A stretch of 64,000 nt of DNA from Candidatus Woesearchaeota archaeon (GTDB lineage: Archaea; Nanobdellota; Nanobdellia; Woesearchaeales; GCA-023898365): assembly GCA_023898365.1 (NCBI GenBank), contig CP060219.1, forward strand, positions 744,001 through 808,000, read 5' to 3'. The position numbers and the translations under genes are program-made. Position 1 is the stretch's first letter. The number at the start of each line of letters is the position of its first letter. Shown here in pieces: positions 51,699 to 60,761 of this stretch. The notes beneath the pieces were generated by a model. That model was not told the DNA's origin. It saw only the letters and a list, made by a program, of their open reading frames with translations, and did not search any database.

Positions 51699-52455
51699 CG
51701 TCATCGCCACGCAACCGCTCGCCAAGTGATTGGCCGATTGCAAAGGTCTTGTCTCCGGCCATTTTCAAATAAGAAAACACGATCTTCGTCGGTTTGACTG
51801 TAATCGAATCCTCTCTGATGCCATCAAGAAAAAACATGCCGCCTTGTTCTTCAAGCGCGTTTTTAACAAGTCCTGCGAACACCACCGATTTAAGATCTTG
51901 ACCTGTGCCATACAACTCTTCGATTGCTGTTCTTGCTGCTACTTTTTCTTCATCAGATAAGGAGTCATAGCCTGGCGTTCTTGTTTGGGTAACATACCCA
52001 ATTGGATCTTCTTGTGAAAGAACCTCAAGTAAGAATTCATTTGATAAGTCTTTACCAAAGGGGCCTTTTGTTTGCACTGTTACATTGTCAATTGCTTCTT
52101 TGCTGATGATGAACGTTAAGTAATACTCTTTTGGAGGTTCTTGCAAAGGAAAAGAGGCAAGTTCTTCTGCTGAAAAAATTGTTTCTTCATCCTCAAAAGC
52201 ACCTATGTGGAATCCTGCAAGTACCTGTTCGTCTTCAACATACAAAAACGCCTTTTCCTTACTGGGGAAGTCTTCTTTGAACGATTTGACTTCTTGGTAG
52301 ACGTTGATGCCGAAAATCGCACTCAGTAAAATGACAACGACAACAACAACGAGCACTGCTTTGAGCACGCTCTTGATAAGTTTAAAGGAGAGAAATATGA
52401 CAATTGCAAGGATGACGCCAAGGATCAAAGGATTCGCGAATAATTCAGTTAACAT
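51688..52455 (-). CDS. Membrane-anchored protein of unknown function
   Basis: A 255-residue protein with two N-terminal transmembrane helices (about residues 8-24 and 30-50) and a soluble alpha/beta domain (55-240) with no visible catalytic motif. A GGAGGTGGTGAG site precedes ATG 52455. It heads a unit of four overlapping or adjacent genes: this, the coiled-coil protein, lspA and perhaps more. It may help in envelope biogenesis, judged only from context. Confidence 0.65.
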   Translation of the reverse strand: MLTELFANPLILGVILAIVIFLSFKLIKSVLKAVLVVVVVVILLSAIFGINVYQEVKSFKEDFPSKEKAFLYVEDEQVLAGFHIGAFEDEETIFSAEELASFPLQEPPKEYYLTFIISKEAIDNVTVQTKGPFGKDLSNEFLLEVLSQEDPIGYVTQTRTPGYDSLSDEEKVAARTAIEELYGTGQDLKSVVFAGLVKNALEEQGGMFFLDGIREDSITVKPTKIVFSYLKMAGDKTFAIGQSLGERLRGDDDGN

Positions 52456-52526
52456 CTCACCACCTCCAGACAGATAGATCGGGACTGCTTCTTTAAAAAA
52501 CTTCTTGTTGCGTTCTCACCCATTAA

Positions 52527-52535
52527 CTTTAAATA
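52527..52535 (+). promoter_or_regulatory. TATA box of the HerA gene
   Basis: ctttaaata is centred 27 nt before ATG 52558. Confidence 0.6.
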
Positions 52536-52557
52536 AGCACTCAGTTTAGCATCTCTT

Positions 52558-54516
52558 ATGCTCCTTGGAACGCTCTTTGGAAAGATAACCACGAACAAAT
52601 TTTCATTTGCCGCAACTACGACGGTAAAAAAGTTTGATTATGTGCAGGTGATGCATGACGAGTACGGGTTTGTTCTTAGTCAAATTGTTGAAGTGACGCG
52701 CGATAAAGGAAAAACCCTTGCAACCTGTCAAATTATTGGGTTTCTTGACAATGGCAAACTTACGCGTCTTCGCACTCCTTTTGCAGAAAACTCCGAGGTT
52801 CTCTTAGCTGAGGATGATGTGGTCAAAGAAATTGTCATGGCGGCAATTCCCCAGCACGGCTTTTTTCTTGGCAGACTTGATGGTCGCTACGTTGATGTTC
52901 TTCTCGATCCGGATATTGTCTTAACAAAGCATCTTGCTATTCTTGCAAAATCGGGAGCAGGAAAATCGTATGCGGCGGGCGTCCTTCTTGAAGAGATGCT
53001 TGAAAAGAATGTTCCTGTTCTCATTTTTGATCCCCATGGAGAATACGCAACCCTTAGCGAAAAAGCTGAACCGAGCGAAGCGTTAGCAAGTTTCGGCCTT
53101 GATCCAAAGCGCTATAAAGTAAAAACGTGGGGTGATCCAACGGTTGTTGCGAATGCAACGCCCATTTCCCTTCCACCACCCGCAACTGCACATGATCTTT
53201 TTGATTTGCTTCCAGGAAAGCTTTCCCCTTCCCAGCAAGCTCTCTTGCACACCGCATTGAAAGGGCTATCACAGTTCACGTTTGACGATCTCCTTGCCAT
53301 TCTTGATCTTGAAGAGTCCACATCAAAGTTTCAACTCATGGGAATGATCACCTACCTTAAAGAACTAAAACTCTTCTCCCAAGCAAGGCCTGCACACAAC
53401 GAATTCGTTAAACCGGGCAGGGCGAACATTATCAATTTCAAAGGGTTCTCTCCTGACGTACAAGAAATTATCGCTTCTAAATTATTAACTGATTTGTTTA
53501 AGCTTCGAAAAGAAAACAAGATTCCTCCTTTCTTTTTGGTGCTCGAAGAAGCGCATAATTTTTGTCCTGAAAGAAGTTTTGGAGAGAAAAAATCTTCGAA
53601 AATTATTCGCACATTAGCTTCTGAAGGAAGAAAATTCGGTCTTGGACTGTGCGTTATTAGTCAGCGTCCTGCACGTATTGATAAATCGGTATTAAGTCAG
53701 TGTTCAACAAACATTATTTTGAAAGTGACAAACCCGCAAGATGTCAGAGCAGTCATGGCAAGCGTTGAAGGTGTAACTGATGCTTCGGAGACTGAAATTC
53801 AGCAGCTTCCTATTGGCAGCGCAATGATTTGCGGCGTTACAGATGTTCCTCTCTTCATTTCTGTTCGTCCGAGAAGAACAAAACACGGCGGCGAAACAGT
53901 ACGTATTCTGCAACAAGAAGAATCATTTACCAACCAACAACAATCATTTCAGGAGGCAGAAGTGTTGCCCTTGATCAAACCAGAAATGTCGTTGCAAGAT
54001 GCACGCATTGTTCTTGACAAGCAAGATGCGGGCGTTGAGTTAGTGCCTGCAATTCAAGTTGTCTGTTCTGAAAATAATGAAACCTTTCATGTTCTTGTTG
54101 AACTCATCGAAGGAGGAATTGTTGCAAACAGAGACACGTTCGAAAAAAAATTCATCCCCTCATTTCAAGGACTCTTACCTCTTGCTGTTCAAATATTGCG
54201 CTATGCAAACAAAGCAGAACGCTTCTTACCAAGCGCATTGTATTCTCTTGGGGCTGCGCGAGAACGATCAAAAGCACTTGCTCAATTACTTGAAAAAGGA
54301 TATGTGATACGAGATGGCGAGCACATTGCCCTTTCACCACAGTTCTTATTCAAGAAGCTTTCAAGCGTGAAAGATTTTGGCAAACTCCAATATGAAAGCA
54401 TCGCTTACAAAGAAAAACTAGCTCCCCTTCTCCAAGCAAAAGAGGTGCAAGAACAATTTGCAAAATTTGTTTCAGTCATTGAAACAAATGAGTGTTTCTT
54501 GGTGCGTTACATATAA
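52558..54516 (+). CDS. herA: HerA-family DNA translocase/helicase
   Basis: A 652-residue HerA/FtsK-superfamily ATPase. An N-terminal HAS-barrel (about residues 1-100) is followed by Walker A AKSGAGKSYAAG (about 131-142), FDPHGEYATL, Walker B FFLVLEEAHNF (about 325-335) and the ISQRPARIDKSVLSQCSTN arginine-finger region. HerA works with the NurA nuclease and Mre11-Rad50 in end resection; no nurA is adjacent here. It is about 100-150 residues longer than typical HerA, with an extra C-terminal region (about 460-652). The last codons overlap the convergent membrane-protein gene. Confidence 0.92.
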   Translation: MLLGTLFGKITTNKFSFAATTTVKKFDYVQVMHDEYGFVLSQIVEVTRDKGKTLATCQIIGFLDNGKLTRLRTPFAENSEVLLAEDDVVKEIVMAAIPQHGFFLGRLDGRYVDVLLDPDIVLTKHLAILAKSGAGKSYAAGVLLEEMLEKNVPVLIFDPHGEYATLSEKAEPSEALASFGLDPKRYKVKTWGDPTVVANATPISLPPPATAHDLFDLLPGKLSPSQQALLHTALKGLSQFTFDDLLAILDLEESTSKFQLMGMITYLKELKLFSQARPAHNEFVKPGRANIINFKGFSPDVQEIIASKLLTDLFKLRKENKIPPFFLVLEEAHNFCPERSFGEKKSSKIIRTLASEGRKFGLGLCVISQRPARIDKSVLSQCSTNIILKVTNPQDVRAVMASVEGVTDASETEIQQLPIGSAMICGVTDVPLFISVRPRRTKHGGETVRILQQEESFTNQQQSFQEAEVLPLIKPEMSLQDARIVLDKQDAGVELVPAIQVVCSENNETFHVLVELIEGGIVANRDTFEKKFIPSFQGLLPLAVQILRYANKAERFLPSALYSLGAARERSKALAQLLEKGYVIRDGEHIALSPQFLFKKLSSVKDFGKLQYESIAYKEKLAPLLQAKEVQEQFAKFVSVIETNECFLVRYI

Positions 54517-54902
54517 CTCGAAATGCTTGGCGTGATAACGTCAAGATTGAGAAAGAGCACGAGAACAATGCCTGCCATAAACACGAGCATGGAAATAACA
54601 TAACTTTGCAGTGCAACTTGAAAGGATGTTTCTTTGTCAACTTTTGCGATAAGGTTACACAGCTTATATGCGCAAATCGAAAATAAAGCAAGACCAATGC
54701 TGACACTTGCAAACTCACTCATAATCAACGTACAAGCAGTTGTAGCAACTAAAAACACAAGAGAACTAACACTGACAATAAATAGGATGTCTGCTCGCTG
54801 TTGTTTTTTGAGAAAGAGGCGAAATAAGAGGAGCTCGAGAGGAATCAAGAGTAGCGTAACAATGCCAATAAGAAACACTTGAGCACTAAACTGGGCAAGC
54901 AT
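54507..54902 (-). CDS. Four-helix membrane protein
   Basis: A 131-residue integral membrane protein with four predicted helices (about residues 5-27, 38-60, 65-85, 103-124). The leaderless start is ATG 54902, placed 27 nt after a tatataaa element. The open frame continues to 54983, but transcription would start after those codons. It overlaps the 3' end of herA by 10 bases. No recognised family. Confidence 0.65.
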   Translation of the reverse strand: MLAQFSAQVFLIGIVTLLLIPLELLLFRLFLKKQQRADILFIVSVSSLVFLVATTACTLIMSEFASVSIGLALFSICAYKLCNLIAKVDKETSFQVALQSYVISMLVFMAGIVLVLFLNLDVITPSISSYM

Positions 54903-54923
54903 GAAGGGTAACGGCAGGTGAGG

Positions 54924-54934
54924 ATTTATATAGG
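54924..54934 (-). promoter_or_regulatory. TATA box of the 54902 membrane protein
   Basis: Minus-strand cctatataaat is centred 27 nt before ATG 54902 and decides the start in favour of that codon. Confidence 0.6.
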
Positions 54935-55052
54935 CATCGTTTTCGGGCAACTTCTCCATGGTAAAAAGAGCCGATTTTGTCAAGGACTTTCGGGAAAAAT
55001 TTTTAAATGGAGAAGATGTTATTTTCTCGTAGAGTACATGAGGGGAATGAGC

Positions 55053-56465
55053 ATGAAATATACATTATTTGCATCTTTGCTATTGGTCTTGGTGTCGTCG
55101 TTTGTTCTTGCAGACGCGTTTCATTATGAAGCAGGAGCCGTACGATCGGTTGTTTTACCTGGATCGCCAGTCGTGTTCAACCTTTCGATCACTAATTTGC
55201 AAAGTAGCACTGATGTTGTTTCCTTTTCTCCTGTAGAAAGTACGAACTGGATAACGACTCCAAGTTCGGTCTCCGTGCTTCCCCAAGAAACAAAAGTAGT
55301 CACCCTCACTATCACTCCTGCACAGGTCTTTGTTGGCTCGTTTACCGTTGACATTGATGCGCACTCAAGAAACACCAGAGAAATCTCTCGTATTTCTCTT
55401 TTTACGCGATTTACGACATCAAGCCCTGCGCAATCATATGTCAAAAACGTTGGGGTTGTGGTAGCAACTGATGAAGTGTATGATCCTCGTGAGCAAGTGA
55501 AAGTTCGCTTTTCTCTTACTAACAGAAACCCAATTCTTATCGATCCGGTGCGCATTGTCGTACTCTCAGACGGACTCTTTGAAGATGAATTTACCATCTC
55601 CCTTGATCCTCTTGAACAAGAAGATATTAATCGCTACTACGTCATCGACCCACTTCAAGCGCCAGGAGAGCATGAACTTATTGTCAATGTCTTCCTTGAT
55701 AATGAATCCGTTGCGTACAAGAGTGTACAGAAACTATTCTCGGTTGAAGAATACGGTGACATCTCTTTTACGCTCACCACAGAAAAAGATGGATTGTTAT
55801 CACGACGCTTAGTTGAAGTGTTCACCAACACAGGAAATATTCCTCTTGAAAAAACATTCATGATTCCTGTTGGTGGATTTCGCAAATACTTTTCTTCAAC
55901 AGACCCATCGTACAAGGTCGTAAAAGATTTGAATGGAAACAATTATTATGAAGTCGGCGTTTCCTTAGCACCTAACACATCAACAGAAGTTGTCTTTACA
56001 GAAAATTTCTGGCCTCTTGTCTCTACCATCCTTGTTATTATCGTCAGCATTGTTGCATACTTTGTTTTCAGACCGCAAGTTGTTATTCGAAAATCATATT
56101 CGACACTCGGAGACAATGAGAAAGATGGCACGCAAGTACTTCGCGTACGACTCATTGTTCGAAACCGTTCAAGAACGCCAGTTTCAAACTTATCAGTCTT
56201 TGACAAGGCACCGCACATCGTTGACATCAGTGTTGATGACAAGCCAGGCGTGCTTATGCCAACAAAAATTACAAAGAATGACAAACGAGGAGCGATCGTT
56301 AAATGGGATATTGACTTGTTTGATGGCTTTGAAGAACGCATCCTCGTCTACAAACTCAAAACAAAACTCAACGTCATAGGAGATATGACCTTGCCACGGG
56401 CAAAAGCAAAATTTGTGAGCAAATTCGGTGCGCAAACAACGGTGCAAAGTAAGCGTGTTTTCTAA
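55053..56465 (+). CDS. Membrane-anchored surface protein with Ig-like domains
   Basis: A 470-residue type I membrane protein. Signal peptide (residues 2-20), two or three NEW3/Ig-like beta domains (about 25-310; PGSPVVFNLSITNL, PREQVKVRFSLTN), one transmembrane helix (about 328-347), then a cytoplasmic beta-rich domain (360-470). The layout recalls archaeal COG1470-like proteins. Start at ATG 55053 with GAGGGG eight bases upstream; ATG 55038 is an in-frame alternative. It is followed 16 bases later by the spoIIM-like gene, so both probably act at the membrane. Confidence 0.75.
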   Translation: MKYTLFASLLLVLVSSFVLADAFHYEAGAVRSVVLPGSPVVFNLSITNLQSSTDVVSFSPVESTNWITTPSSVSVLPQETKVVTLTITPAQVFVGSFTVDIDAHSRNTREISRISLFTRFTTSSPAQSYVKNVGVVVATDEVYDPREQVKVRFSLTNRNPILIDPVRIVVLSDGLFEDEFTISLDPLEQEDINRYYVIDPLQAPGEHELIVNVFLDNESVAYKSVQKLFSVEEYGDISFTLTTEKDGLLSRRLVEVFTNTGNIPLEKTFMIPVGGFRKYFSSTDPSYKVVKDLNGNNYYEVGVSLAPNTSTEVVFTENFWPLVSTILVIIVSIVAYFVFRPQVVIRKSYSTLGDNEKDGTQVLRVRLIVRNRSRTPVSNLSVFDKAPHIVDISVDDKPGVLMPTKITKNDKRGAIVKWDIDLFDGFEERILVYKLKTKLNVIGDMTLPRAKAKFVSKFGAQTTVQSKRVF

Positions 56466-56468
56466 AGA

Positions 56469-56475
56469 GAGGTGA
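56469..56475 (+). promoter_or_regulatory. Ribosome binding site that points to an ACG start
   Basis: GAGGTGA lies six bases before ACG 56482. No ATG, GTG or TTG follows in the right frame until 56554, 79 bases away, so the site supports initiation at ACG. Confidence 0.55.
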
Positions 56476-56481
56476 GGAAAA

Positions 56482-57333
56482 ACGGTTCTTGAAAGCATCC
56501 TCCCTTCGGGTTGGCTCGAGCGGAGGCTACGTTACGTATTCTTTCTTGGTAGTGTGTATTCCGTCATAGGCATTCTCATTGCACGATTGTTGTTTCCAAA
56601 TAATCCTTCGCTGGTGTCAGTTGCATTCACTTCCTTGCTTCTCCTGCCTTCATTAAGTAAAATCTTTTCTCTTGAAACAAGACAACAAGCAAGAGAAAAG
56701 CGGTTTAGTTTTCGCAAACTCATCTATGACGAGTACGATTTTGTTGGCGTCTACCTCATGCTCATGCTTGGCGTCTTTGTCACGTATTTACTGGCAGCTG
56801 TTGTGCTCCCCAATTTCGAAGTTAACAGCTTGTTTGCAGCCCAACTAACAACAGGGGATATTGCGGGCTTTGCAACCTTTAATTCAGGGCTCTTTTCTCT
56901 CATACTGCTCAATAACTTCTTTGTCTTACTTGCGTGCTTCTTGCTTTCGTTGTTGACTGGTGATGGAGGTTCATTCCTTCTTATCTGGAATGCATCGCTT
57001 TGGGGATCTGTTTTTGGCATCACTGCAAAAAATGCGGCGTTCTACTTAGGACAAAATCCTTTCTTTGTTATCTTCATGATTTTACTTGTTGTCTTTCCTC
57101 ATGCCCTTCTAGAAATGTTCTCTTATATTTTGGGAGCTATTAGCGGAGGAATTATTTCAAAAAGCTTTCAGCACGGTATTGTTCAGAAAAAAAACGAGCT
57201 CTTCATGTATAACTTTTGGACTTTCTTTATTGCGTTTGCAGTTCTTATCATTGCAGCGCTTGTTGAAACATTCGTATTGCAAAACGCATCGACGTACGCG
57301 TCAATTGCGCATCTTGCGAGGTTCGGGCCGTGA
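56482..57333 (+). CDS. SpoIIM/DUF95-family membrane protein, apparent ACG start
   Basis: A 283-residue membrane protein with about six helices. The C-terminal family signature FPHALLEMFSYILGAISGGI (about 191-210) is clear. Archaeal members begin MVLES. Here the frame reads ACG-GTT-CTT-GAA-AGC, that is (ACG)VLES, right after a GAGGTGA site. The homology thus extends 24 codons before the first standard start (GTG 56554). Either ACG is used for initiation or the sequence has a T-to-C change. Function of archaeal SpoIIM proteins is unknown; in bacteria SpoIIM helps in membrane remodelling. Confidence 0.82.
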   Translation, partial: TVLESILPSGWLERRLRYVFFLGSVYSVIGILIARLLFPNNPSLVSVAFTSLLLLPSLSKIFSLETRQQAREKRFSFRKLIYDEYDFVGVYLMLMLGVFVTYLLAAVVLPNFEVNSLFAAQLTTGDIAGFATFNSGLFSLILLNNFFVLLACFLLSLLTGDGGSFLLIWNASLWGSVFGITAKNAAFYLGQNPFFVIFMILLVVFPHALLEMFSYILGAISGGIISKSFQHGIVQKKNELFMYNFWTFFIAFAVLIIAALVETFVLQNASTYASIAHLARFGP

Positions 57334-57599
57334 AACTGACGAGCTATCTTTTTTCTTTTGAGCGGTTTGCCATTCACTTGCTCATACTCATCCTTCTTGG
57401 AGGCGTGCAGCTCCTGCAACAACTTCTTTCTTTAGATAAAATCTTGTTTTGGTATGATTATGTGTTGATGTTCTTGTTCTTGCCCTCGCTTTACCTTCCA
57501 GGGTTTTTTGGCATTTTTCTCACGTATGTCTACTTTCACGTGCTTGCCTGCGTTGCAACTGTTGCGTATTTGTTCGCTCGTGAAAACATGAAGAAATAA
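57330..57599 (+). CDS. Small three-helix membrane protein
   Basis: An 89-residue membrane protein starting with GTG 57330, which overlaps the SpoIIM stop (GTGA), so expression is coupled. Hydrophobic segments lie at about residues 13-33, 43-60 and 62-82. No charged or catalytic residues stand out. It is probably an accessory of the SpoIIM-like protein. Family unknown. Confidence 0.62.
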   Translation: MKLTSYLFSFERFAIHLLILILLGGVQLLQQLLSLDKILFWYDYVLMFLFLPSLYLPGFFGIFLTYVYFHVLACVATVAYLFARENMKK

Positions 57600-57610
57600 A
57601 AACTGGTTGA

Positions 57611-58111
57611 TCAGAACCGTTGTAAGTTCAGATATGACCTAACTTCAAGAAGGAGCCGGTCAACATCTTCTCCAACCATCTTATCATAATGTGACGAATA
57701 GACTTTGTAGATGAATTTATCAAAAATAGTTTTCATAAAGAGCATGACCGCGTTGTTATCCCATTTGTTCTCAAGATCGGTAACAACATATGCGTCAGTT
57801 GTAATGGTAACTTCTCCTTTCCAGAGTTTTTTCTTTCGCACACCATCTTCAACTTCTGCTTCTTGAAGTTTGCGAAAATTGATGACCAGATGTATTTCAA
57901 GCTTTGCTTCCGGATTGAGCAGACGGTAGGGGAGCAGTTCGAGAATTATTTGTTTGCCGCTTTCAAAAATTTCTTCTTCGTTTCGCAATTCTTTTTTTGA
58001 ATAGCCGTTTTGTCGAAGCCAATCCTCAATAACGCGAAAAACACCAGGGACATTAATTAATCCCTTGTAATCAACAACCCGTTGGTAGACAACCGTATTT
58101 CTTTCTGACAT
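57611..58111 (-). CDS. Protein of unknown function, second of a paralogous pair
   Basis: A 166-residue soluble alpha/beta protein. It and its upstream neighbour share an N-terminal helix with a hydrophobic/Trp pattern (FRVIEDWLRQNGYSKKE here, IHDLIKSWLVQNYYTKY there). Both also have a KGEVTITxxAYVVTD/KGRIEIVLTGTVILD strand pair and a final long helix, so they look like distant duplicates. No catalytic residues are seen. It begins two bases after its partner's stop. I do not recognise the family. Confidence 0.65.
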   Translation of the reverse strand: MSERNTVVYQRVVDYKGLINVPGVFRVIEDWLRQNGYSKKELRNEEEIFESGKQIILELLPYRLLNPEAKLEIHLVINFRKLQEAEVEDGVRKKKLWKGEVTITTDAYVVTDLENKWDNNAVMLFMKTIFDKFIYKVYSSHYDKMVGEDVDRLLLEVRSYLNLQRF

Positions 58112-58113
58112 GT

Positions 58114-58659
58114 TTATGAGGAGCTAATATTATACGCCGTATAGCTCGTTTCCATATGAAGCGCTTCTTTTATTTTTGTTTGCAAATTGTACAGCGATTC
58201 TTTGAGTCCATCAAAGTGTGCGCTGTCAAGTTCAGTAAATCTGATCTTAAAAAACCAATCTTTAAGTTTTTTCTGAAAGTTCTTATTAAGCCCGGAATCT
58301 TTTTCAAATGCTCCTTGATAATCAAGGATGACGGTGCCCGTAAGCACTATTTCTATTCGTCCCTTATTAATTTTTTGCGTTTTTCCATCAACAATCACGT
58401 CTGATTCTTTCACATCCCAGATGTGGATAGCAATAGATATGGAATATTTTGCTAAGGAGGTTACTTTCTTGTCCGCATCGATCTCAATTTCTGTTTCAAT
58501 GCCCGAACCGCCCACCTTTGTCTTATTTTTTTTTTCTGTATATTTCGTGTAATAATTTTGCACAAGCCAAGACTTAATTAGGTCGTGGATAACATCCCAG
58601 CTCCACTCCCCACTGTAACGTACATAGAGGGGATCGGTGACTGGCCAGTTTTCAGACAT
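58114..58659 (-). CDS. Protein of unknown function, first of a paralogous pair
   Basis: A 181-residue soluble alpha/beta protein, Lys- and Thr-rich in the middle, with a central beta-sheet and long C-terminal helix. A TATA box (gctttataaaat on the plus strand, 58681-58692) centred 27 nt upstream gives a leaderless ATG at 58659. The following gene is a diverged duplicate, suggesting a heterodimer. Family unknown. Confidence 0.65.
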   Translation of the reverse strand: MSENWPVTDPLYVRYSGEWSWDVIHDLIKSWLVQNYYTKYTEKKNKTKVGGSGIETEIEIDADKKVTSLAKYSISIAIHIWDVKESDVIVDGKTQKINKGRIEIVLTGTVILDYQGAFEKDSGLNKNFQKKLKDWFFKIRFTELDSAHFDGLKESLYNLQTKIKEALHMETSYTAYNISSS

Positions 58660-58699
58660 AAGAAAAACTCGAGAAAAACAGCTTTATAAAATTACTCTT

Positions 58700-59428
58700 T
58701 TATGGTTTGCGAACAAAATGGGGAATGTACTCACCAGAAAGAACTTTTTGTGCATACGCAGCAAACGTTTCCCTCACTTGCATGGCAACTGCTTCAATGC
58801 TTTGTGACGCGTCAATCACTTTCACTCGTTCAGGTTCGCTTGCAGCAATGTCTAAGTATGCGTCGCGAACACGGTTGTGGAAGTCAACTGCTAATTGATC
58901 AAACCGTCCTTCAGTTTCACCAATACCTGTTTCAACGTTTCGCCTGCCGGCCCGTGCAAGTCCTACTTCAACAGGAAGATCAAAGAGAAGTGTAAGATCG
59001 GGATGGAGATTAACTAAGTTTCTATAAATCACCTCAACTGCCTCATTGATTGTGCTATTTCCACCAAAGCGCGCACATAATTGATAGGCAACTGTTGAAT
59101 CATGATACCTATCGCTAATGACGGTTGCACCTTCGCCCTTGCGAGAACTTCGGTGCGTTCCCTGGAGAACTGGTTTGGTTACGTTGGCGGCAAGTTGGGC
59201 TCTTGCGGCAAGAAATAATAACACTTCAGTTTCTGCAGTCATGTTTTGACTTTGTGGATCAAGAAGAATCACTCTAATGCGCTCACTGATAGGTTCTCCT
59301 CCTGGTTCTCGCAGTGAAAAGACGGGTGATCCGTATGCAGACTCAATAACCTGTTTTAATCCTTGAACTTGAGTTGATTTGCCAGAACCTTCTCCGCCTT
59401 CAAAGGTGATAAAGCCGAACGATGTCAT
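58700..59428 (-). CDS. tmk: Thymidylate kinase
   Basis: A 242-residue P-loop kinase: FEGGEGSGKSTQ (residues 9-20), the DR(Y) motif VISDRYHDSTVAYQ, and LLFDLPVEVGLARAGRRN in the lid region. It phosphorylates dTMP to dTDP in the cytoplasm, feeding DNA synthesis along with NrdJ. It is about 30 residues longer than usual, with an insert near residues 85-97 (LQGTHRSSRKGEG) and an extended C-terminus. Leaderless: a TATA box (tttatataaa, 59451-59460) is centred 27 nt before ATG. Confidence 0.94.
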   Translation of the reverse strand: MTSFGFITFEGGEGSGKSTQVQGLKQVIESAYGSPVFSLREPGGEPISERIRVILLDPQSQNMTAETEVLLFLAARAQLAANVTKPVLQGTHRSSRKGEGATVISDRYHDSTVAYQLCARFGGNSTINEAVEVIYRNLVNLHPDLTLLFDLPVEVGLARAGRRNVETGIGETEGRFDQLAVDFHNRVRDAYLDIAASEPERVKVIDASQSIEAVAMQVRETFAAYAQKVLSGEYIPHFVRKP

Positions 59429-59514
59429 TACTCCTGAAAAGAAAGAACGTTTTATATAAATATTTGGATGCGTAAATCTCGCTATTTTTGTTTGCTCAAA
59501 ACTTATTGTCTGTA

Positions 59515-60702
59515 TTAAGAAAACAACACTGCTTTGATAATTGGAATAACGACCAATACAATGATGACAATAAACAAGATAAGTGCAGTTTTTGACCAGA
59601 TCTTGCCTGCAAGTTTTTTCTTGAAGAATTTCTGCAGAGCAACTTCAAACATGCGACCACCATCTACTGGGCCAAGTGGTAAGAGATTTGCGCTGCCGAT
59701 ACCGATGGAAAGAATAAAGATCCATCCAAGAAGGCCGTACATCCACAGTAAGACGATGCCAAGCCAGCCAGGTAAACTTTCTTTGAGGGTGACTTGATGT
59801 GGAATGACGCCAAGGTAGCCAAGATCGGGATTTTGTGGATGCGTTCCTAGTTCAACGCTGACGGTGTTTCGTTCATTGCTAAACGTAATGACTTGGCCAG
59901 GAGTAGTATTTTGCATGTACTCAAAGAACGTTTGGTACGTGACCATGGTTACGCCGTCAACTTCTTTGTACACCACATCGGTTTCTAGACTAGAGTTTGC
60001 TGCAGGTGTTCCTGCAAGTAAAGAAGAAAAGGCAACGCCTTCAGTCGTTGCATTTCCAATTAAAGGATTGACTATCACTAACAATAAGAGAAAGATGAAC
60101 ATTGCAAGAAGTGCATTAAACCAAGGACCTGCAGCAAACACTGCCAGTTTTACGCTTGGTGTTGCTTTTTCAAGTTGTTTTTCATCAGGTTCAACAAACG
60201 CTCCAGGAATCGGGCCGAACATGACAAACCCAGAACTTTTCACCTTGATCTTATTTGCAACGCTGATAACGCCATGGCCGAACTCGTGAACGACGATGGT
60301 AATAAACAGAGCAATCATACCGCTCCAGAACGGAACGCTGATAGGAGAGCCTGGAATGCTTACGCCAGGAAGAACGGGTGAGACGACTGGTGCCGCATCA
60401 GGCACGAAGATGAGTTGGTACACACCAAAAAGTATAATGCCCGTCATAAAAACCATGCCGATGTAGCCAACGAAAATGCCAACGAACCCGAGGACGCGAA
60501 AAAATTTTGCGTGTTTGTCCCCTAGGTAATGCATGAGTTTAAGACCGATCTTCGTGTGCAGCATCATCACGATCTTACTTTGAAACTGAAACTTTTTTCG
60601 ATGCCTGTAAATAATAAGAAACAACACCAGATAGGCAGCAAGAACTATTTGCCAGCTGCTCATCCAATTGGAGAAAAGCAAAAACGCTTCATTAAAATCC
60701 AT
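59515..60702 (-). CDS. Site-2-protease family intramembrane metalloprotease (M50)
   Basis: A 395-residue polytopic protease. The zinc-binding HEFGHG (about residues 138-143) lies in a transmembrane segment. A PDZ-like region (about 240-300) follows, then the second metal motif NLLPLGPVDGGR (about 338-349). About six helices in all. It cleaves membrane-embedded helices, often releasing regulators; the membrane-bound winged-helix protein at 15929-16795 is one conceivable substrate (speculation). ATG 60702 is 27 nt from a TATA box; ATG 60708 is also in frame. Confidence 0.93.
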   Translation of the reverse strand: MDFNEAFLLFSNWMSSWQIVLAAYLVLFLIIYRHRKKFQFQSKIVMMLHTKIGLKLMHYLGDKHAKFFRVLGFVGIFVGYIGMVFMTGIILFGVYQLIFVPDAAPVVSPVLPGVSIPGSPISVPFWSGMIALFITIVVHEFGHGVISVANKIKVKSSGFVMFGPIPGAFVEPDEKQLEKATPSVKLAVFAAGPWFNALLAMFIFLLLLVIVNPLIGNATTEGVAFSSLLAGTPAANSSLETDVVYKEVDGVTMVTYQTFFEYMQNTTPGQVITFSNERNTVSVELGTHPQNPDLGYLGVIPHQVTLKESLPGWLGIVLLWMYGLLGWIFILSIGIGSANLLPLGPVDGGRMFEVALQKFFKKKLAGKIWSKTALILFIVIIVLVVIPIIKAVLFS

Positions 60703-60761
60703 ATACATACTTGGCTTGGATACTCATTTAAAAATGTTTTGCAGAATGCTCGTTTGCAGCA

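Noticed and set aside
52558..54516. HerA-NurA operon
   Set aside because: The downstream gene is convergent and encodes a membrane protein; no NurA-like sequence is adjacent.
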